The position numbers were made by a program, and so were the translations under genes. From Sinorhizobium americanum (lineage in GTDB: Bacteria > Pseudomonadota > Alphaproteobacteria > Rhizobiales > Rhizobiaceae): 64,000 bases of DNA. The notes below the pieces were generated by a model, which worked only from the letters and a program-made list of their open reading frames with translations, did no database searches and was not told the origin of the DNA. The DNA lies in contig NZ_LNQC01000035.1 of NCBI RefSeq assembly GCF_001651855.1, forward strand, positions 1 through 64,000, in the 5' to 3' direction. Below are positions 56,217-64,000 of this stretch, one piece after another (the stretch's first letter is position 1; every line of letters starts with the position of its first letter).

Positions 56217-57235
56217 TTGCCGCCGATCGTGACGATTGCCTTCACAAGGCCGGCCTTGTCATGCGCCCAACGCGGCAGGTCGTCAACGCATCGCTCTAGG
56301 GTCGTCGTGTGGGTGACGAGCTTGTCCACCGGCACCAGACCCCTGGCGATCGAGGCGATAACGTGGTCGAAATCCGCCCGCGTCGCATTGCGGCTCGCAA
56401 CCAGCCTCATCTCGCGCTTGTGGAATTCCGGATCGGCGAAGCGGATGTCGTTCTTGACCACGCTGACGAAGACGAGGGTCCCGCCATGCGCGACATGGGC
56501 AAAGGATCGTTCCATCGACGCGGCGTTGCCGGTAGCGTCGAAGACCACGTCGAAACCATCACCACCCGTAGCTTCGGCAACGGCCTTTTCCAGTCCCTCA
56601 CCGGCGACAAGGCCGCCCGAAAAGCCGAGCTCGCCCGCGGCGAAAGCCAGCCGCTCGGCGCTGGTATCGAGAAGCGCCACCTCATGTCCGGCGATCCGCG
56701 AAAAGATCGCCGTTCCAAGGCCGATCGGGCCGGCGCCGATTACCAGCGACCGGGCACCGGGGGCAGCGCCGGATCGCCGCACCGCATGGGCGCCGATCGC
56801 CAGAAATTCCACCGTCGCGGCGGCTCCGGGAGAAAGACCGTTTGCCGGATAGAGATTTTCCTCCGGCATGAGGATTTCTTCGCAGAACGCGCCATCGGTG
56901 TGGACGCCGAGAACCCGGATCGCCGTGCAGCAATTGGGCTTTCCCCTCCGGCAGGCAATGCAGGCCCCGCAGGAGATATAGGGATTGACGACCACCAGCG
57001 TTCCCAGCGGGAGCAGGGAGTCTGGGCCGGTTTCCACCACGGTCGCGGAGATCTCGTGGCCCATGACGCGCGGATATTCGAGGAAGGGGTGCTTTCCTTC
57101 GAAGATGTGATAGTCCGTGCCGCAGATGCCGACACTGTTGACGGCGAGGCGGGCCCACCCCTCAGACGGCGCCGCCGGCCGAGGCCGATCGGCGACTTCC
57201 AGACGACCGGGCTCCGCACAAACGACAGCTTTCAT
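56213..57235 (-). CDS. Zinc-binding alcohol dehydrogenase family protein
   Basis: A 340-residue medium-chain dehydrogenase. The catalytic zinc region is GICGTDYHIFEGKHP then GHE. The structural zinc cysteines are in SCGACIACRRGKPNC, and the NAD site is near VIGAGPIGLG. Such enzymes oxidise sugar alcohols or 2-keto-3-deoxy acids in sugar clusters (RspB/galactonate oxidoreductase type). It overlaps the lactonase gene and follows the permease closely. Confidence 0.85.
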   Translation of the reverse strand: MKAVVCAEPGRLEVADRPRPAAPSEGWARLAVNSVGICGTDYHIFEGKHPFLEYPRVMGHEISATVVETGPDSLLPLGTLVVVNPYISCGACIACRRGKPNCCTAIRVLGVHTDGAFCEEILMPEENLYPANGLSPGAAATVEFLAIGAHAVRRSGAAPGARSLVIGAGPIGLGTAIFSRIAGHEVALLDTSAERLAFAAGELGFSGGLVAGEGLEKAVAEATGGDGFDVVFDATGNAASMERSFAHVAHGGTLVFVSVVKNDIRFADPEFHKREMRLVASRNATRADFDHVIASIARGLVPVDKLVTHTTTLERCVDDLPRWAHDKAGLVKAIVTIGGK

Positions 57236-57278
57236 GACGCTTCCCCAAGCTCGATTGCGAATGACCGGGTCGCGCCGC

Positions 57279-58256
57279 TCAACGCGAGCCCCGGCGCCGA
57301 AGCTGGTCGAAATAGACGATCACGATGATCAGCACCCCGGTGATGATGCGCTGCCAGAAGGAGTTGACGTTCAACAGGTTGGCACCATTGTTGATCGTCG
57401 CCAGGATGAAGGCGCCGAGCAGCGGCCCGTGCACCGAGCCGACGGCGCCGAAAAGGCTGGTGCCGCCGATGACCGACGAGGCGATCGCCTGCAATTCCCA
57501 GCCTTCCGCCTGCGTGGCGTTGCCGATGCCGATGCGCGAAGCGAGCAGCAGGCCGACAAAGGCGGCGCAGGTCGACGACAGAATATAGGCAAGATAGATC
57601 GTCCGGTTGACGTTGACGCCGGAGAGGCGCGCCGCCTCGCTGTTCGAGCCGACGGCGAAGAGATAGCGGCCGAAGCGGCTGAGATGCAGGAAGACATAGG
57701 CGGGGACCGCGACGACGATCACCATCCAGAAGAGGCTCGGGACGCCGAGAAAATCGGCACGCGAGAAATTGGTGAAGGCCTCGTTGGTGATCGAGATCGT
57801 CGAACCGTTGGTGATCAGGAGGCCGATGCCGCGCAGCGACGTCAGCGTCGCAAGCGTGATGATGAAAGGCGGCAGGCCCATGCGGACGATGCCGAAGGCA
57901 TGAAAGGCGCCGATCAGTACGCCGATCAAAAGCGTCGCGACAAGCGCCAGCCAGAGCGGCACGCCGGCGGCCAGCAGCCACGCGACGATGACGCTGGTGA
58001 AGCCGACAACCGCGCCGACGGAGAGATCGATGCCAGCGGTGATGATTACGAAGGTCTGGCCGACTGCTAGGATCGCCGTCATCGCCCCCTGGCGCAGGAG
58101 GTTGCTGATATTGTTCGGCGTCCAGAAGGCGCTCGTCGCCAAACCAAGGAGCAGCCAGAGGACGACCAGCAGTCCGAGGAGCGTCAGCCCGAACAGGATG
58201 CTGACCCCTCTTTTGGGCGTAGGCCCTGTGCCGCTTTCTACCGTTTCCACACTCAT
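57279..58256 (-). CDS. Sugar ABC transporter permease, RbsC-like
   Basis: A 325-residue inner-membrane permease with about eight to ten helices, of the branched ribose/carbohydrate family. The conserved ITAGIDLSVGAVVGFTS and AVGSNSEAARLSGV segments are present. It is the channel of the importer whose ATPase and binding-protein genes lie upstream. Confidence 0.9.
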   Translation of the reverse strand: MSVETVESGTGPTPKRGVSILFGLTLLGLLVVLWLLLGLATSAFWTPNNISNLLRQGAMTAILAVGQTFVIITAGIDLSVGAVVGFTSVIVAWLLAAGVPLWLALVATLLIGVLIGAFHAFGIVRMGLPPFIITLATLTSLRGIGLLITNGSTISITNEAFTNFSRADFLGVPSLFWMVIVVAVPAYVFLHLSRFGRYLFAVGSNSEAARLSGVNVNRTIYLAYILSSTCAAFVGLLLASRIGIGNATQAEGWELQAIASSVIGGTSLFGAVGSVHGPLLGAFILATINNGANLLNVNSFWQRIITGVLIIVIVYFDQLRRRGSR

Positions 58257-58292
58257 TCTGCCCTCCCTGCAGTCCTTCCAACTCTCAAACGA

Positions 58293-59834
58293 TCACGCAT
58301 TGATTGCCTGCGCCAAGACATCCTCGTGACTGGCGGCGCGGTAATCGTGGCTTGCCACCAGCCGCCCCTGCCGAAAAACATGCAGGCGATCGGCTAGCTC
58401 GTAGACTTCCGGCAGATAGGAGGAGATCAGGATGATCCCCGCGCCTTTCTCCAGCAGCCGCGCGAAAAGCCGATAGATTTCCGCCTTGGTGCCGACGTCG
58501 ACGCCGACTGTCGGCTCGTCGAAAATGAACAATTTCGCGCCGTGGCTCACCCATTTGCCGATGACGATCTTCTGCTGGTTGCCGCCGGACATGGCGGAGG
58601 CAAGCACGCGGCGTGACGGCGTCTTGATCTGCAGATCGCGGATCTGGCGATCGGCATTGGCAGCCTCCTCGCCCCGGTTGATCGTTAATCCGCGCGTCAA
58701 CCGGCGAAAGACCGGCAGGTTGATGTTGAGGCCGATCGGCAGATTGAGGCAGAGGCCCTGGTCGCGGCGGCTTTCCGGCGCAAGCGCGATGCCGAGCTCC
58801 ATCGCCTTGCGCTCGTTGTCGATAGCAACCTTGCGGCCCTGCCAGTACACCTCTCCGGCGCTGAGCGGATGACGACCGTAGAGGCCGAGCGCGAATTCGC
58901 TGCGCCCCGCGCCGATCAGGCCATAAAGCCCGACGATCTCGCCGGCCCTGACGGAGAGCGATATGTCGCTGAAGCCGGGGCCAGAGAGCCCGCGCGCCTC
59001 GATGACCGTCTCGCCCAGGGCAAACTGTTCCTTGTGGTAGATCTGCTCGATGGTGCGGTTGATCATCAGCGCGATCAGCTCCGCCTCATTGGTCTCCGAT
59101 ATGTCGCGGGTGCCGACATGGGTGCCGTCGCGCAGCACCGATACCCGATCGGCAAGCTCGAAAACCTCTTCGAGCCGATGACTGATATAGACAATGGTGA
59201 CGCCGTCGCCCTGCAGCCGGCGAATGAGCCGGAAAAGCTGGGCGGATTCCTGCCGGGTCAGGTAGGCGGTCGGCTCGTCGAAGATCAGGAAGCGCGTGCC
59301 GCGCATGGCGGCGCGGGCGGTCGCGACCAGCTGCTGCTGGCCGATCGTCAGGCTGCCGAGAGTGGCGTCGGCCGGCAGATTGAAGCCGAGATCGTCGAGG
59401 ACGCCCTGGGCCGCTTCGGTCATGGCGCGCTTGCGCATCAGGCCGTTGCCATTCATCTCGTCGCCGAGGAACATGTTGGCCGCGACGCTCAGATGCGGGC
59501 AGAGCACCACCTCCTGGTGGACGGCATTGATGCCGCGGGTGATCGCCTCGGTAGGGTTGGCAAGCTGGACCGGCTCGCCTTGCCAGAACACTTCGCCGGC
59601 GGTCCGCGGGATGACGCCGGTCAGGAGCTTGATCAGCGTCGATTTGCCGGCGCCGTTTTCTCCGACGATCGCGTGGATCTCCCCGGAGAGGAATGTGATG
59701 GTCGCGGGCTTCAGCGCCTGGACGGCGCCGTAGTTCTTCTGCAGCCCACGCAGTTCCAGGATCGGCTTGCCCTTCGCAACGGCCGCCTCGAGCTCGTCCT
59801 CGTGCCGCTGGCTGACCTCTTGAAGCCCTGTCAT
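58293..59834 (-). CDS. Sugar ABC transporter ATP-binding protein, RbsA-like
   Basis: A 513-residue double ATPase. The first domain has Walker A GENGAGKSTLIKLLTG and LTIGQQQLVATARA. The second has the degenerate P-loop GLIGAGRSEFALGL and the signature MSGGNQQKIVIGKW, as usual in carbohydrate CUT2 systems. It energises uptake with the RbsC-like permease. Confidence 0.93.
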   Translation of the reverse strand: MTGLQEVSQRHEDELEAAVAKGKPILELRGLQKNYGAVQALKPATITFLSGEIHAIVGENGAGKSTLIKLLTGVIPRTAGEVFWQGEPVQLANPTEAITRGINAVHQEVVLCPHLSVAANMFLGDEMNGNGLMRKRAMTEAAQGVLDDLGFNLPADATLGSLTIGQQQLVATARAAMRGTRFLIFDEPTAYLTRQESAQLFRLIRRLQGDGVTIVYISHRLEEVFELADRVSVLRDGTHVGTRDISETNEAELIALMINRTIEQIYHKEQFALGETVIEARGLSGPGFSDISLSVRAGEIVGLYGLIGAGRSEFALGLYGRHPLSAGEVYWQGRKVAIDNERKAMELGIALAPESRRDQGLCLNLPIGLNINLPVFRRLTRGLTINRGEEAANADRQIRDLQIKTPSRRVLASAMSGGNQQKIVIGKWVSHGAKLFIFDEPTVGVDVGTKAEIYRLFARLLEKGAGIILISSYLPEVYELADRLHVFRQGRLVASHDYRAASHEDVLAQAINA

Positions 59835-59900
59835 ATCACCCTCCTCGCTTGGCGGTCCGCGACGGCCGGCTCCTCCGCCGGCCGTCGCGCCAAAGACAGG

Positions 59901-60890
59901 TCAGTTGACCTTCGGGTTCAGCAGCGCGTCGATCTTCGGCTCGGCCATGTTGGCCTTGGTCACGAGGTTGGCGCCGGTATCGACATTGGCCTCGACCTTC
60001 TCGCCCTTCGAGACCGAAAGCGCCGTTTTCACGCCATCATAGCCCATGCGATAAGGATCCTGCACCACGAGACCGGCGAGAACGCCTTCCTTGAGGAAGC
60101 CGACGGTCTTTTCGTCGCTGTCGAAGCCGATGACCTTGACCTTGTCGCCGAGCTTGTTCTCGGCAATCGCCTGGCCGGCGCCCTGCGCCATGATCAGGTT
60201 GGAAGCGAAGACGCCCACGAGGTTCGGATTGGCGGTGATCAGGTCGGTCATGATGTTGAGGCCGGTCGTCGCCTGGCCGTCGGCATATTTGTCCGCGACC
60301 ACCTTCAGGCCCGGATATTTGGCCTTGACCTGATCGAGGAAGCCCTCGCGGCGCTGGTCGAGCGAACCGACGCCCGGCAGGCTGGTGATGATGGCGATCT
60401 CGCCCTCTTCCTTGCCGGTTGCTTCCTTGATCGCTGCGGCAAGACCATCGGCGGCGATGCGGCCACCCTGGACGTTGTCGGTCGTCAGGAACGAAGAGAA
60501 GGCCTTCGAATCCGCGCCCGAATCGATGCCGATGACCGGAACCGCTTTTGCCGCCTCGTCGATCGGCTTGCCAAGCGCCTTGAACTCGGTCGGGGCGATG
60601 ACGACCGCTGCCGGCGCCCCCGCGACGGCGTTCTCGAGGATGCTGATCTGGCCGTTGATGTCGGATTCGGATTGCGCGCCGAGTTCCGGCACGTTGACGC
60701 CGAGATCCTTGCCGGCGGCACGGGCACCCGCCAGCACGATCTGCCAGTAGAAGGAAGTCGTGTCCTTGACGATGATCGGGATGGTGACGTCCTGCGCGAA
60801 GGACGGCATGGGCGCCAGGGCGGCAAAAAAAGCTGCGCCGGCAAGCGCGCTGAAGGCGCGGCGGGACAGAATGCGTCTGGAATTGCTCAT
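59901..60890 (-). CDS. Sugar ABC transporter substrate-binding protein, RbsB-like
   Basis: A 329-residue periplasmic binding protein of the ribose-type class. The signal peptide carries paired arginines and ends near AQ (residues about 1-33). The ATG at 60890 follows GAGGAGAAACTTG; a TTG just before it is not needed. It heads the ABC-dehydrogenase-lactonase operon. In S. meliloti I recall the counterpart being linked to fucose uptake, but I cannot verify that. Confidence 0.88.
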   Translation of the reverse strand: MSNSRRILSRRAFSALAGAAFFAALAPMPSFAQDVTIPIIVKDTTSFYWQIVLAGARAAGKDLGVNVPELGAQSESDINGQISILENAVAGAPAAVVIAPTEFKALGKPIDEAAKAVPVIGIDSGADSKAFSSFLTTDNVQGGRIAADGLAAAIKEATGKEEGEIAIITSLPGVGSLDQRREGFLDQVKAKYPGLKVVADKYADGQATTGLNIMTDLITANPNLVGVFASNLIMAQGAGQAIAENKLGDKVKVIGFDSDEKTVGFLKEGVLAGLVVQDPYRMGYDGVKTALSVSKGEKVEANVDTGANLVTKANMAEPKIDALLNPKVN

Positions 60891-60957
60891 CAAGTTTCTC
60901 CTCTCAATTCACACCTAGTTCCGTTATCGAGATCGATCCGCCAGGTGTTTGCGTATC

Positions 60958-60982
60958 GTCTTTTATCCATAAAAAACAGTTT
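60958..60982 (-). promoter_or_regulatory. Operator candidate upstream of the sugar-binding-protein gene
   Basis: A 25-base motif 68 bases before the gene matches the site at 63869-63893 at 20 of 25 positions. The minus strand ends in GATAAAAGAC at both sites. It is probably the binding site of the regulator of this cluster. Confidence 0.65.
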
Positions 60983-61092
60983 GGAACGCTAATGCAGGCA
61001 CGTCGAATTGGCAAGCCTGTTTGATTGATTCTCTTCATTGCGTTCCTCCAAGACGCAAGAAGCATCACCCGCCGCTCCCGGCAGCGGGCAAA

Positions 61093-62112
61093 TCACACCC
61101 TCACGGCCTCCGTTCCGAGCGCGGGCGCTACGAGGGTGAAGGGCTCGAAGGCGGCGAAATCCTCCGCCGTTATCGTCCTTTGGGTCAATTCCATATTGCG
61201 CTCGAGGCTCGAAGGCTTGGCGGTGCCGAGCAGGACCGAGGCGACCTGGGGATGGGCGAGTGGGAACTTTAGCGCCGGGGCGGCGAGCGGCAGACCACGC
61301 TCGCCAGCGAGCCGCTCCATCGCCGCAACCTTCGTCCTCACCTCTTCCGTCGCCGGCATATAGTCGAAATGCGCGCCCTCCACCGGGCCGGTGGCGAGGA
61401 TGCCGGAATTGAAGACGCCGCCGACAACGAGCGAGGTCCCTTTGTTCTCGCAGAGCGGAATGAGTTCGGCGACCGCCGATCGATCGAGAAGCGTGTAGCG
61501 GCCGGCAAGCAGGATGCAGTCGATATCCGCATGGCGCATCACGTCGAGGCAGACGGGCACCTCGTTGATGCCCAAGCCATAGGCCGAAATGGCGCCGGCC
61601 GATTTCAGCTCCTCCAGCGCCTTGAGGCCGGAATCGAGCAATTGCCGGAGGTATACGGCATTCTTCGCTGCCCCATGGGTGTAGCCGCCGATGTCATGAA
61701 CATAGAGAATATCGATGCGGTTGAGGCCGAGACGGGCATAGCTCATCTCCACGGAGCGCATGATCGCGTCATAGCCGTAGTCGTAGGTCACATCGAAATT
61801 CAGTGCCCTGACGTAGGAATAATCGGGCACCTTGTCTTCCGGCACCGGATGAAGCAGGCGGCCGACCTTGGTGGAGAGCACGTAGCTGTCGCCCGGCTTG
61901 TCGCGCAGGAAATCGCCGACCCGCCGCTCGGCAAGGCCGAGTCCGTAATAGGGCGCGGTGTCGAAATAACGGATTCCTGCGCCCCAGGCGGCGTCGAGGG
62001 TCGCCATCGCCGCCTCGCGCGTGCATTCGCGATAGAGGCCGCCGAGGCCCGCGGTGCCGAAACTGTATTCGGTTACCGCCAAATCCGTTCGGCCGATCTT
62101 TCTTGTGTGCAT
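61093..62112 (-). CDS. Aldo/keto reductase, L-fucose/D-threo-aldose dehydrogenase type
   Basis: A 339-residue aldo/keto reductase of the group that includes D-threo-aldose (L-fucose) and pyridoxal dehydrogenases. The catalytic Asp/Tyr region is IRYFDTAPYYGLGLAE, with later IDILYVHDIGG holding the His. It would oxidise the free sugar to a lactone, the substrate expected for the lactonase at 55380. The ATG at 62112 is preferred over one 21 bases upstream. Confidence 0.85.
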   Translation of the reverse strand: MHTRKIGRTDLAVTEYSFGTAGLGGLYRECTREAAMATLDAAWGAGIRYFDTAPYYGLGLAERRVGDFLRDKPGDSYVLSTKVGRLLHPVPEDKVPDYSYVRALNFDVTYDYGYDAIMRSVEMSYARLGLNRIDILYVHDIGGYTHGAAKNAVYLRQLLDSGLKALEELKSAGAISAYGLGINEVPVCLDVMRHADIDCILLAGRYTLLDRSAVAELIPLCENKGTSLVVGGVFNSGILATGPVEGAHFDYMPATEEVRTKVAAMERLAGERGLPLAAPALKFPLAHPQVASVLLGTAKPSSLERNMELTQRTITAEDFAAFEPFTLVAPALGTEAVRV

Positions 62113-62159
62113 TCCTTGTCTCCTCCCTTCCAAGGATGCGGGTCCTCAATTCAGAGCGG

Positions 62160-62290
62160 GCCAGCCCTCTGTCCCTCACCCTAGCCCTCTCCCCTAAGGC
62201 CGGGACAGGGAACTTAGATTGGCGCCCCGCGTCTCCTTCGCCCCGCCCTGCGGGGAGAAGGTGGCCGGCAGGCCGGATGAGGGGCGAAAG
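62160..62290. repeat. Rhizobial GC-rich intergenic repeat
   Basis: Between the dehydratase and reductase genes there are two hairpin blocks. One is CCCTCTCCCC followed by GGCCGGGACAGGG. The other is CTTCGCCCC...GGGGAGAAGG, then GGCCGGCAGGCCGG. Similar sequences recur widely in rhizobial intergenic DNA. It could protect or terminate the transcript between the two genes. Confidence 0.65.
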
Positions 62291-62307
62291 TCGTACCCCC
62301 AATCATT

Positions 62308-63813
62308 TTAAAGCGTCGCCCCCAGATGCCAGGGGACGAACTCATTGTCGCCGTAACCGAAAAGTTCGCTTTTGGTCTTGCGGCCGGAAGCCGTGTCGAT
62401 GATCAGATCGAAAATCTGGCGGCCGAGATCGGCGATCGTCGCCTCGCCGGAGGCGATCACGCCGCAATCGATGTCCATGTCCTCTTCCATCGCCCGATAG
62501 AGCGCCGTGTTGCTGGTCAGCTTGATCGAGGGCGCCGGCCGACAGCCGAAGCAGCTGCCGCGGCCGGTGGTAAAGGCGATGACGTTGGCACCGCCGGCAA
62601 CCTGGCCCGTCGCCGAGACCGGGTCGTAGCCGGGCGTATCCATGAAAACGAGGCCGTGCTCTGTCACCCGTTCCGCGTAATTGTAGACAGCCGTCAACGG
62701 CGAACGGCCCCCTTTTGCCACCGCGCCGAGCGACTTTTCAAGGATGGTGGTCAGGCCGCCGCGCTTGTTGCCCGGCGAAGGATTGTTGTCGAGCGAGGCG
62801 CCGTGCATCTCGACGTAATTCTCCCACCACGAGATCAGCCCGTCGAGCTTCACCGCCACCGCCTCGTTGACGGCGCGGCTGCGCAAGAGATGCTCGGCCC
62901 CATAGATCTCCGAGGTCTCCGAAAGGATCGCCGTGCCGCCGGCACCGGCAAGGATATCGACCGCGGCGCCCAGCGCCGGGTTCGCCGTGACCCCGGACAG
63001 GCCGTCCGAGCCGCCGCATTGCAGCCCGACGATGATCTCGCTCACCGGGATCGGTACGCGCCGGGCGGTCGCCACTTCCTTGGCGATTTCCTCGAGAACG
63101 CCGAGGGCGCGCTCGACCGAGCGGCGCGAGCCGCCGGCCTCCTGGATGTTGAAATGCCGCTTTTCCGCGCCCGAACCGCTCTGGCCGTAGAGCGTCAGCT
63201 GGTTGACCTCGCAGCCGAGCCCGACCATCAGCGCGCCGCCGAAATTGGCGTGGCGGGCATAGCCGGCGAGCGTGCGGTGCAGGTTCTTCATGCCGTCGCC
63301 GGAAGACGACATGCCGCAGCCCTGGTCGTGCACGATCGGCACGAAGCCGTCTATGCCCTCGTAGCGGGGCAGGATGCGCCGGTTGGCCTCCTCGGCGATG
63401 GCGCGACAGACGGTGGTGGAACAGTTCACGCTGGCGATGATGCCGACATAGTTTCGGGTCGCCGCACGGCCGTCGGCTCGGCGATAGCCGAGAAAGGTGC
63501 GCGCCCTGTCGGCCGCACTTGCGGCTTCCGGCGGCACCGGCGCGCCGATCGACAGCCGGTCCTCGTCGAAGGCGAGATTGTGCGAATGCACATGCTCGCC
63601 GGCGGCGATGTCGCGGGTGGCGCGGCCGATCGCCTGGGCGTATTTGACGACCGGGTCGCCGGCCGGGATCGGCCGGATCGCCGCCTTGTGGCCGGCCTCG
63701 ATGCGCGCCGCGGACTTTTGCCCGCCGGGCAATGCCTCGCCGGGCTCGATCGCCACCGTGGCGACGGCGACGTTATCCTCCGGCGAAAGAAGGATCGAAG
63801 ACGGTGCGGACAA
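62308..63813 (-). CDS. UxaA family altronate-type dehydratase
   Basis: A 501-residue dehydratase of the UxaA family (altronate/galactarate class). An N-terminal SAF-like domain (about 1-95, GEHVHSHNLAF) precedes the catalytic domain with NCSTTVCRAIAE, HDQGCGM, VGLGCEVNQ and GLQCGGSDGLSG, whose cysteines probably hold an iron-sulfur or metal site. It dehydrates a sugar acid to a 2-keto-3-deoxy acid. In this cluster L-fuconate or a similar acid is the likely substrate. Confidence 0.87.
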   Translation of the reverse strand: MSAPSSILLSPEDNVAVATVAIEPGEALPGGQKSAARIEAGHKAAIRPIPAGDPVVKYAQAIGRATRDIAAGEHVHSHNLAFDEDRLSIGAPVPPEAASAADRARTFLGYRRADGRAATRNYVGIIASVNCSTTVCRAIAEEANRRILPRYEGIDGFVPIVHDQGCGMSSSGDGMKNLHRTLAGYARHANFGGALMVGLGCEVNQLTLYGQSGSGAEKRHFNIQEAGGSRRSVERALGVLEEIAKEVATARRVPIPVSEIIVGLQCGGSDGLSGVTANPALGAAVDILAGAGGTAILSETSEIYGAEHLLRSRAVNEAVAVKLDGLISWWENYVEMHGASLDNNPSPGNKRGGLTTILEKSLGAVAKGGRSPLTAVYNYAERVTEHGLVFMDTPGYDPVSATGQVAGGANVIAFTTGRGSCFGCRPAPSIKLTSNTALYRAMEEDMDIDCGVIASGEATIADLGRQIFDLIIDTASGRKTKSELFGYGDNEFVPWHLGATL

Positions 63814-63868
63814 TCTCAGGCTCTCCCGGAACGGTTTTCACGGGATGGCTCCCCGTGTCCTCTAGTTT

Positions 63869-63893
63869 GTCTTTTATCTACAATAGACAGATT
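63869..63893 (-). promoter_or_regulatory. Operator candidate upstream of the UxaA-family gene
   Basis: This motif is the partner of the site at 60958-60982 (20 of 25 positions). It lies 56 bases before the dehydratase start and 36 bases before a divergent reading frame at 63929, so one protein could control both directions. Confidence 0.65.
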
Positions 63894-63928
63894 TTCGTCA
63901 ATGGGTATTATGCTGCCGTAGAACGAGG

Positions 63929-64000
63929 ATGCCGATGCTCTCATCGGATGGGGGCATGGGAAAGGCAGGAAGAGACGTGTCTCGGCGGATTCTTCATCGG
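63929..64000 (+). CDS. Partial gene at the right edge, possibly a transcriptional regulator
   Basis: An open frame starting at an ATG (63929) or the ATG at 63935 runs to the window end with 24 codons. The N-terminus is MPMLSSDGGMGKAGRD, then VSRRILHR. The length and divergent placement beside an operator-like motif fit a GntR/FadR-type regulator of the sugar cluster. The part seen is too short to prove it. Confidence 0.4.
   Translation, partial: MPMLSSDGGMGKAGRDVSRRILHR

Overview
The window looks like chromosomal core DNA of a Sinorhizobium/Ensifer-type alphaproteobacterium (Rhizobiales). It is GC-rich and densely coded. It carries gene groups I associate with that lineage: actS-actR, pckA-chvI-chvG-hprK, hslVU beside the histidine genes, ahcY followed by divL, addBA, and trpFBA-accD-folC. 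It also holds RIME-like rhizobial intergenic repeats. I saw no tRNA, CRISPR array, prophage, insertion sequence or plasmid gene, and no clearly broken gene. The gene order is what I remember of the Sinorhizobium chromosome near its origin, but that placement comes from memory.

Layout. The left edge has a strong promoter pointing left out of the window, possibly of an rRNA operon. It is followed by an ornithine cyclodeaminase-family gene and a YnjBCD-like ABC transporter overlapping hrpB (346-7469). The redox pair actS and actR lies between two inverted RIME-like repeats (7468-9687). Then come mmcB, an L,D-transpeptidase lipoprotein, malate synthase G, an orphan hydantoinase-like gene, a cytochrome P450 and a DUF1402 gene (9688-18107). 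hslU, an acetyltransferase and hslV face the operon hisB-DUF2628-hisHAFE-coaA (18291-25578). alkB, arfB and pckA follow on the minus strand. The chvI-chvG-hprK-EIIA-HPr series links envelope/acid signalling to the regulatory PTS (28963-33073). ahcY, divL, a tsaE-sugar kinase fusion, a murU-like gene, addB, addA and trxA run on the plus strand to 46838. folC, accD, trpA, trpB and trpF form a minus-strand operon, with a YgjP-type metalloprotease, a DUF2852 protein and a PHB depolymerase beyond it. The right end (55380-64000) is a sugar uptake and oxidation cluster that best fits L-fucose or a related deoxy- or acid sugar.

How the genes work together. Much of the window is regulation and housekeeping: redox control (ActSR), the ChvGI-PTS branch, cell-cycle control (DivL), proteolysis (HslVU), recombination (AddAB), the methyl cycle (AhcY), and His, Trp and CoA synthesis. 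Carbon flow is represented by malate synthase, PckA, PhaZ and the sugar cluster.

The most notable signals are: a pseudo-kinase-like DivL with Tyr at the phosphoacceptor position; a TsaE-AmgK fusion beside MurU; a nearly identical 25-bp motif before both transcription units of the sugar cluster; paired LacI-type operators before pckA; a 20-bp palindrome before ahcY; three intergenic parS-like palindromes; and AccD lacking three of four zinc-ribbon cysteines. I found no convincing wholly new multi-gene system.
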